DNA from: Willaertia magna
Lineage: Eukaryota > Heterolobosea > Eutetramitea > Acrasida > Naegleriidae
NCBI GenBank assembly: GCA_902984215.1
Contig: CADWAF010005753.1
Coordinates: forward strand, 1-12,621
Reading direction: 5' to 3'
DNA: 12,621 nt
Shown: positions 7,118 to 12,621 of the stretch, piece after piece
How positions within the stretch are numbered: position 1 is the stretch's first letter
Layout of the letters: every line of letters starts with the position of its first letter
The notes under the pieces: generated by a model
Seen by the model: the letters and a program-made list of their open reading frames with translations, nothing else
Told to the model about the DNA's origin: nothing
The model's database searches: none
Program-made: the position numbers and the translations under genes

Positions 7118-7678
7118 TTATTTATGTATTTCCCTTAAGGCATCCAACATCTTCACTGCCATTTTGTAATCATCAAAGAATGGTTTATCTTTTAAAATTT
7201 CATCCATGATTTGTAATACTTCATCTTTATCTATCATTTGTTTTTCTAGAGTAGTACCGTAGTATTTCAAATCTTCAATACATCCCGAAAGAAGAGTTAA
7301 ATTATCAAAATACTCTTTAAGGGTGTTATTTCTGAAATCCTCCCATCTCTGTTTTTCTTCTGAAGTTAACTTATAAACATAAGTATCTTGATTCATAAGG
7401 TCTAGTAATTTCATACGAAATAATTTTCTTTTATCATTTGAATCTTTACAAATTATGTGTACAATCAGTTTTTCTAAATCAAACCCTACTTGACCAATTA
7501 AACCATGTTTAGTTCTTTGTTCTTCTATCTTCATGAGGTAGTCCATATTCTTTTCTAATCTATCAAATAAACGAATGCTTTTAAGTTTGTTTGTTCTTAA
7601 TACAGCATGGTAGGCAGCTAATTGTTGCCTATTGTGCGTGGTAGGGCGGATAGTGGATTGAACAATTTTCTTAAGCAT
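7118..7678 (-). CDS. Unrecognised 186-residue protein, possible mitochondrial presequence
   Basis: A complete frame from an ATG after an A5 run to TAA. I do not recognise the family. Residues 1-20 (MLKKIVQSTIRPTTHNRQQL) are basic, hydroxylated and free of acidic residues, as in mitochondrial targeting peptides. The rest is charged and helical, with segments such as RLFDRLEKNMDYLMKIEEQR (about 36-55) and a C-terminal DKDEVLQIMDEILKDKPFFD (about 151-170). There is no membrane segment. Base composition is richer in G+C than the F-box genes (19 of 60 at 7501-7560), and it lacks their Asn-rich low-complexity drift, suggesting a more constrained, perhaps housekeeping, gene. A mitochondrial ribosomal or assembly protein would fit, but that is inference only. 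Confidence 0.8.
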   Translation of the reverse strand: MLKKIVQSTIRPTTHNRQQLAAYHAVLRTNKLKSIRLFDRLEKNMDYLMKIEEQRTKHGLIGQVGFDLEKLIVHIICKDSNDKRKLFRMKLLDLMNQDTYVYKLTSEEKQRWEDFRNNTLKEYFDNLTLLSGCIEDLKYYGTTLEKQMIDKDEVLQIMDEILKDKPFFDDYKMAVKMLDALREIHK

Positions 7679-8280
7679 TTTTTGGAGGAAAAACGCTTAA
7701 CGTTTCCCGAAAAAATTAGGGGTGAATTAATTAGATGTTCAATTCCATTACAGCAGTGTGAATTTTGTAACCATCGTTATTAAGATTGGCAGTTTTATTA
7801 TAAAAACGAAAGTTCCAACCTTTACTTGTAGTAATATTATCTTATTTGTACAACAAAGCTTTTTTTAATTTACTGGAAAAACAGTGAATAAAAACATGAT
7901 TTCAGTTTAAGAATGATTTACAAGTAGAATATATTATAAAATTGTTGTTAAAATTTTTGTTAAAATGTATGTAAATATATAAATCTAAGTCTTTACTATA
8001 AAAGTAGAAAATCATTCCAAAATTGCAAAGATTTATCATATTATTCATTATTATCATCTAATTAACCTAAAATAGATATGTTTCTGTTTTTTTATAATAA
8101 TTTAAGGTAAACTCTTTAATATTTAAGATTACTTTATTATTATTAGACTAAACAATTTTATTATTAAAATCAGTGCAATTATTTAATAAAAAGTCTGTAG
8201 CTTAGATTTTATTTGTGTAAAAATTGAGTAAAAATATAAAAAATTTTTACAAATTCTAAAATTATAGAATTAAGAGTTTT
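7679..8280. promoter_or_regulatory. Upstream region of the 186-residue gene, then noncoding AT-rich DNA
   Basis: The first 60 bases upstream of the start hold 21 G+C, including CGTTTCCCGAAAA (7701-7713), a small AAACG/CGTTT hairpin (7691-7705) and AGGGGTGAA. G+C falls gradually until about 8230. No coding frame was found on either strand. The promoter of the minus-strand gene is expected in the first few hundred bases. Confidence 0.4.
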
Positions 8281-10039
8281 AAAAGGTAAAATAATATTAA
8301 TATGAAAATAAAAATTAATATTAATATAAATTTTAAAATAAAAAGTTTTATTAAATTATAAATATTTTATTTTTTTATTTTCTTTTTTTGGTTAGAATTA
8401 ATTTATTTTTTTTAATAAAAATTTTTTTTTACATCTTTTATTATTGTAGACTAAGTTAATAATATAAAAGTTATTTTTTATTTTTTATTTAAGACCATTA
8501 TATATTTAATTTTATAATAAATTTTTAATAGAATTTTTTTTTATAAGTTTTAACTTAAATATAAAAAAATATTAAAATTTTTTTTAAATTAAATTATTAT
8601 TTAATATTTAAATTAAATATTCATTTATAAAATAATAATGTTTAAGTAAAATAAAAAAATTTAAGTAAAAAAAATAAAAAAAATTTTAAATAATATATTA
8701 ATTAATAAATTTTTATAATAATTATTTATTAAATTATTTAATTAAAATATTATAATATTTTTCTTATAATTATCTAAAAAATATTTTTTATTATTATTAT
8801 TATTATTATTTTTTAAATTAAGATTAATTATATTTATATTAGTTGTAAATATTGAGTTATTATTAATTATTTATTAATTATTAGTTTATTATAAATAAAT
8901 TTAATTAAATAAAATAATTTAAAGTTATTATAATTTAATTTTACAAATATTTTAAAAAAATAACAAAAAATTACAATAAATAATAAGTAATTTTAATAAA
9001 AATATTCTTATAAAAATTAAGTTTTAATAAATATTTTAATAAAAATTTAAAATAATATTAATATTTATCAATAAATTAAAAATAATTTATTAAATTTGTT
9101 TTATTTTATAAAAATTTATATTATTATAAACAAAAATATTTTTATTCTATAAATATCTTTTCTTAATATAATTTTTAAAAAAATATGTTAATAATTATTA
9201 TTTTTTTTATAAAAATAAACTATAAAAGATTTATATTAATTTAAAGTAGTTATTAATGTATATATATTTTTTTTTAAATTTTATAAATTAATAATATAAA
9301 TTTATAATTTTATTTTATTAAATTTTATATACTTTTAATATAAATAACCTCTTTAAAATAAAATATAATTAATTATAAAACTTAATTTTACTTCAATTTA
9401 TAATTAAACTTAATTTATTATAGTTTTAATATATAAATATAATATTTAAAATTATTGATAATAATTTTTTTTATATTTATAATATTATTATATAACTTTT
9501 TATAAATTATATTACAAAAAATAAAATATAGTAAATATAAGAATTATTAAATGAAAATTTAGTAAAAAATAATAATTACAATAAATTTATTAAAAAAATC
9601 ATTAAAAATATTTTTATTTATTTTAAAATATAATATTTAATCACTTTATTTTAAAAGATTAAATATTTTTTATAAATTTTTATTTTTTTAATATAAAAAT
9701 CAAACTTTAATAATTTTTTCTTCAATATTAAATTTTAATATTTAAATTTTTTTAATAAATATTTTATTACTAAAACTATTATTATTTAATAATATAATTA
9801 AAAACATTTTTATTTTTTTATTGAAATTACTTTGTTTTTTAAGGTTTTAATTTGTTAATTTTTTTATTTAATTAATAATTTTATCATATTTTTTTAGTAA
9901 AAAAAAATTTTTATAATTTTTAAAATTTTATTAAAAAAAATATTAATAATATATTTATATAACTTTTAGATAAATATTAAAAAAATATAAAACAATAATT
10001 ATAACTTTATTAAATTTTTAAAAATTAAATTTTTTACTT
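8281..10039. other. Extremely AT-rich noncoding stretch
   Basis: No gene and no convincing coding relic was seen. Between 8521 and 9060 only 22 of 540 bases are G or C (4.1%), and the 60 bases 8701-8760 have none. The rest of the stretch is of similar character. It could be fully decayed transposon sequence, an AT isochore, or a chromosomal element such as an origin or centromere-like region. Nothing in the sequence decides between these. Confidence 0.6.
8788..8810. repeat. (TTA)n microsatellite, 7.7 copies
   Basis: Seven uninterrupted TTA units (8788-8808) plus TT, inside the extremely AT-rich stretch. Simple sequence repeat with no further significance seen. Confidence 0.85.
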
Positions 10040-10790
10040 TTATAAGTATTTTAATTTATTTGTAATTACTTTAATTATTTAATTATTAAAAAATTAATCA
10101 AAGAAGGAAAATATAAAAAAAATTAATAATATTATTATTTTAAATGTTATAAAATTAAATATATTAAAAATAAATATTATTTAAAAGATTATATTAAATT
10201 GAATTATAATAATTATTATAAAAAATATAATTATTTAATTAAAAAGTTATTTATAAAAAAAATTAAATTTTAAAAAATATTAAAAGATAAAAAAGAAAAA
10301 TTAAAAAGAAATAAAAAAATTATTTTTTAATAATATAAACATTTTTTAAAAGATAATGATTATTTTATGAATGATTTGAAAGATTATTTGTTAAAAAATA
10401 ATAAAAAAATTAAAAAGACTAAGATTAAAAAAAAATTAAAATTTCAGTTTATTAAATTTTTATTAAATTTTTTCTTTGTTACTCCTTTAAATTAGTATTT
10501 TTTTATTTTAAATATTTTCATCACTCTAAAAGGTTTCAAAAATAAAAATTAATTGATTCAATAATTGAAATATTTTTTTTAATTATTTAAAGCCACATGA
10601 TTTCATAGTATAAGAAATATATTTATTGAAAAGAGTATTTTTAATTAAAAATAAAACAAACTTTTATTATTTAGAGAATTAGATTGTTTAATTATAAAAA
10701 TAAGTTTTTAAATAAAAAAAATGAAGCAACAATAAATTTATTAGTTGTTTATTAAAGAAGATAATAATTTCAAATTAAAAAATTCTATTA
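10040..10790 (+). pseudogene. Decayed open reading frame, single frame with Gln-like stops
   Basis: One plus-strand frame stays protein-like for about 250 codons, interrupted only by stops, mostly TAA, with two TAG and one TGA, placed where Gln or Trp would fit. The N-terminal part reads FICNYFNYLIIKKLIKEGKY, then a Tyr/Lys-rich YYYFKCYKIKY section, then a Lys-rich helix region (KDKKEKLKRNKKIIF at about 10280-10325). A short intact piece runs from ATG 10367 to TAG 10495. Further on come ITLKGFKNKN (about 10520-10550) and LLLFRELDCLIIK (about 10660-10700). I do not recognise the protein. It converges tail to tail on the transposase relic and may be a second protein of the same element. The minus strand of 10560-10790 is also partly open, so the 3' half is less certain. 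Confidence 0.45.
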
Positions 10791-11288
10791 ATATAAAAAT
10801 ACTACAAATAATCCAATATATATTATATATTTTTAATAAATAATCTTTATCTTTAGCCAATAAAATTCTAAGTTATTTTTTATAATATGTAATTTTTTAG
10901 AAGATAAAATTTTGTTAAAATTTTTATTATTTATAAGTATCAAAACTCTTTAATTTTTATTTATTAAACTAACCAATCTCAAATCACTTAATCTTCACTC
11001 ATTTTCATCAAATTTATCATACCAATCACTTTTTATTTCCTTTACAATTTATAAATCATTAAATGATCCAGGATAAGATTTAAATAAATAAATTAATTTT
11101 TTAAATAAATTTATTATAGCTAATATATTAATAAAATGTTATTTCTTTTTAGTTAAATAAAATAATATATCAATTATATTATTAAAACTATATAAAATTA
11201 ATTATTTTAATTTATCAAATATAAATGAATTATAAAATTTTATTTGAGAAAAAAAAATTTTAATATTAAATGAATCTAATGATATATA
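10791..11288 (-). pseudogene. Relic of a DDE_Tnp_4 / PIF-Harbinger-type transposase
   Basis: A single minus-strand frame of 166 codons has six internal stops (five TAA, one TGA). It keeps the family order: a KKK-stop-HFINILAIIN block (family pattern: RKxxxSxNxxAxxD, first Asp), IYLFKSYPGSFNDL (GxPGSxxDxxV), WYDKFDENE-stop-RLSD (second Asp, codon at 10983-10985), then NNKNFNKILSSKKLHIIKNN (FNxxLSSxRxxIEN, Glu) and WLKIKII (LKxRF). Such enzymes cut and paste DNA. Here the first Asp position is AAT (Asn, 11109-11111) and the Glu position is AAA (Lys, 10878-10880), so it cannot be active. Stops fit CAA to TAA and TGG to TGA changes. The N-terminal helical part and a start codon are missing. Family identification is from motif recall, not a search. 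Confidence 0.68.
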
Positions 11289-11318
11289 TTATTTTAATAT
11301 ATTATTTAAAACTTTAAG

Positions 11319-11372
11319 ATATATTATATATATAATATATATATATTATATATATAACTATATACATATAAA
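11319..11372. repeat. TA-dinucleotide-rich, self-complementary tract
   Basis: A run of alternating T and A with few interruptions that can pair with itself. It lies just upstream of the transposase relic on its strand and separates it from the 25-bp inverted repeat. Such tracts are typical target sites and mutational hot spots. Confidence 0.7.
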
Positions 11373-11455
11373 TTTATTTACATACATATATTTTTTAAAT
11401 TTTCTTTTTAGTTATCCTTAGATTTTATATTATATATTATATATATATTATATAT

Positions 11456-11531
11456 TAAAAAATCTATCTACAATTAGATAATATATATATTTTATTTTTT
11501 AATATATATCTAATTGTAGATAGATTTTTTA
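11456..11531. repeat. 25-bp perfect inverted repeat with 26-nt AT spacer
   Basis: Left arm 11456-11480 (starts TAAAAAATCTATCTACAA) is the exact reverse complement of 11507-11531 (ends TTGTAGATAGATTTTTTA). The 26-bp spacer is almost pure A/T and can extend the stem imperfectly. The arm core CTATCTACAATTAGA is one of the most complex sequences in the neighbourhood and has stayed perfect while its surroundings decayed. It may be paired transposon ends, a MITE, or a foldback element inserted between two relics. Confidence 0.85.
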
Positions 11532-11553
11532 TAAATAAATATTAATTCTATAA

Positions 11554-12450
11554 TTAAACTTTTTTTAAACCAATTAATTCTTTAATTTTATTGTTTTGTA
11601 AATTTAATATTTTTTTTGTAATATCTGAATGAAAATATTAATTTTTATTTAAATAAATAATTTATTTACCTTGACTTTCTTCTATTTGTTAAATTTTTTC
11701 ATTTAATTTTTCTTACTAAATAAAGTCTGTAACAAAATGATTTGTTAATAATTATATTAGAATTTGTAAAAGTTTTTTCTTTAATAAATAATAAATCACT
11801 TATTAATTTATTACACTTTAAAGTGTTAATATTTATATTTTTATTTTTATTAGATAATGATAAATCAATAAATTTATTATAAATAGAACCTTATTATTAT
11901 TTAAATTTTAATTACTTTAAATATTATTATCATTTTTAAATATTCTTAAAATTACTTTATCTCTATTAAATTTTATATCATTTAAAACAGAATCTATAAT
12001 TTTAATACATTTTTTTAATTTATAATAATCAGTTAAATATTATTTTTTATAAATATTAAGTTGTTAATATTTTATAAAAATAAAAGAATTTATCTTAGAA
12101 ATAAATTATATTTAATTATTTTTTTAATAAATATAATTAATCTTTTAACAATCAATATCAATATTAATAATATAACAACAACTCTTTCATCAATAAGTTT
12201 AATAAGTAAATAAATATATTTTAATAATCACATGTTTTATTGTTTTAAAAATTGATGTAATATTTTAAAATATGGTTTTCCAATAAAATAAAATGTACAA
12301 CATTATTATAAAAAAGACAATATGTATGATTTGATTAGTAAATATTAGTAGGAGTTTTATTTAAAAAATAAATATTAAAAAAAAATTATTTAATATTGTT
12401 ACATTTTTTATATTTAAAAGTTTTTTCAATAATTAAAAGTATTTTTTAGA
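11554..12450 (-). pseudogene. Decayed, frameshifted coding relic of unknown family
   Basis: Reading the minus strand from about 12450 down, protein-like stretches follow each other in different frames, with stops mainly TAA at Gln-like places. They are: IEKTFKYKKCNNIK and YNNVVHFILLENHILKYYI (about 12440-12250); YLTDYYKLKKCIKIIDSVLN then NRDKVILRIF (about 12040-11935); a stop-free block starting GSIYNKFIDLSLSNK and ending SFCYRLYLVRKIK (about 11890-11700); and a coiled-coil-like block EKLNEKI-stop-QIEESQGK followed by SDITKKILNLQNNKIKELIG, ending at TAA 11554-11556. At least two frameshifts are needed to join them. I do not recognise the family. It has the same strand as the transposase relic, so it may be another part of the same element or a second element. 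Confidence 0.5.
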
Positions 12451-12621
12451 ATTTTTAATAATTAAGAAAAAACTTACTTTTTAACAAATTTAATAAAAGA
12501 TAATATTACATAATTTAATAAGAATATACTATTTAAATAAAAATTTAAAAAGAAATACTAAAAAAATGTTTAAACAAAAAAAAATAATTAACAAAACAAA
12601 TAATAAAACAAATATAACATC
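12451..12621. other. AT-rich end of window, nothing assigned
   Basis: Poly-A and poly-T rich. A weak minus-strand frame may continue the relic to its left beyond this point, but I cannot support a boundary. Confidence 0.4.

Noticed and set aside
318..7678. Giant-virus origin, suggested by F-box and ankyrin proteins in AT-rich DNA
   Set aside because: No viral core gene or conserved viral early promoter word was seen upstream of the genes, and the A-run start context and the DDE transposon graveyard fit a nuclear genome better.
5197..7799. Shared word GCAGTTTTATT at 5197-5207 and 7789-7799 as a promoter motif
   Set aside because: Only two occurrences were noticed and their orientation relative to the genes is inconsistent, so it cannot be separated from chance.
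10560..11100. Continuation of the plus-strand relic through the transposase region
   Set aside because: When TAA/TAG are ignored the plus strand stays open, but only the minus strand shows the ordered DDE_Tnp_4 motifs. Openness of both strands is expected at this base composition.
10040..12450. Genome-wide use of TAA/TAG as glutamine
   Set aside because: The intact genes at 318-7678 have no internal TAA or TAG, encode Gln as CAA, and mostly end in TAA.
1..12621. CRISPR array, rRNA or tRNA genes
   Set aside because: No regularly spaced repeats, no rRNA-like conserved segments and no tRNA signatures were found on either strand by eye.

Overview
The window looks like nuclear DNA of an extremely AT-rich unicellular eukaryote. 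F-box, leucine-rich-repeat (LRR), ankyrin-like and RCC1 proteins fill it, genes are monocistronic and lie on both strands, and no bacterial operon or ribosome-binding pattern is visible. Almost every chosen start codon follows an A-run directly (A6-A8 before ATG). Intact genes use the standard code: CAA is glutamine, with terminal TAA or TGA. An amoeboid or flagellate protist (for example a heterolobosean) would fit the gene families, but a very AT-rich fungus or another protist cannot be excluded. I do not name a species.

Left part (1-7.9 kb), gene-bearing: a 317-bp leader full of inverted repeats; an F-box/ankyrin-like gene (318-1904, +); an F-box/LRR gene (3781-2335, -) broken by one base in an A8 tract; a compact, relatively GC-rich, highly structured insertion between 14-bp direct repeats (3785-3981); an RCC1-repeat gene (5130-4033, -) whose C-terminus looks like the first residues of a BTB domain that then stops; an F-box/LRR gene (5315-6973, +); and an unrecognised 186-residue protein with a possible mitochondrial presequence (7678-7118, -). 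F-box and RCC1-BTB proteins are both typical substrate adaptors of cullin-RING ubiquitin ligases, so this looks like a fast-evolving adaptor neighbourhood with members at different stages of decay.

Right part (about 8.2-12.6 kb): no intact gene. From 8521 to 9060 I counted 22 G+C in 540 bases (4.1%). From about 10.0 kb onward, decayed coding frames appear. The clearest, on the minus strand at 11288-10791, keeps the ordered motifs of a DDE_Tnp_4 / PIF-Harbinger-type transposase, but has stops where Gln or Trp would fit, the first catalytic Asp position reads Asn, and the third (Glu) reads Lys. All of these are C:G to T:A transitions. Two further relics (10040-10790 + and 12450-11554 -) show the same pattern. 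A 25-bp perfect inverted repeat with a 26-nt spacer lies between the minus-strand relics. The simplest reading is a transposon graveyard decaying by cytosine deamination or a RIP-like process next to a gene-bearing island.
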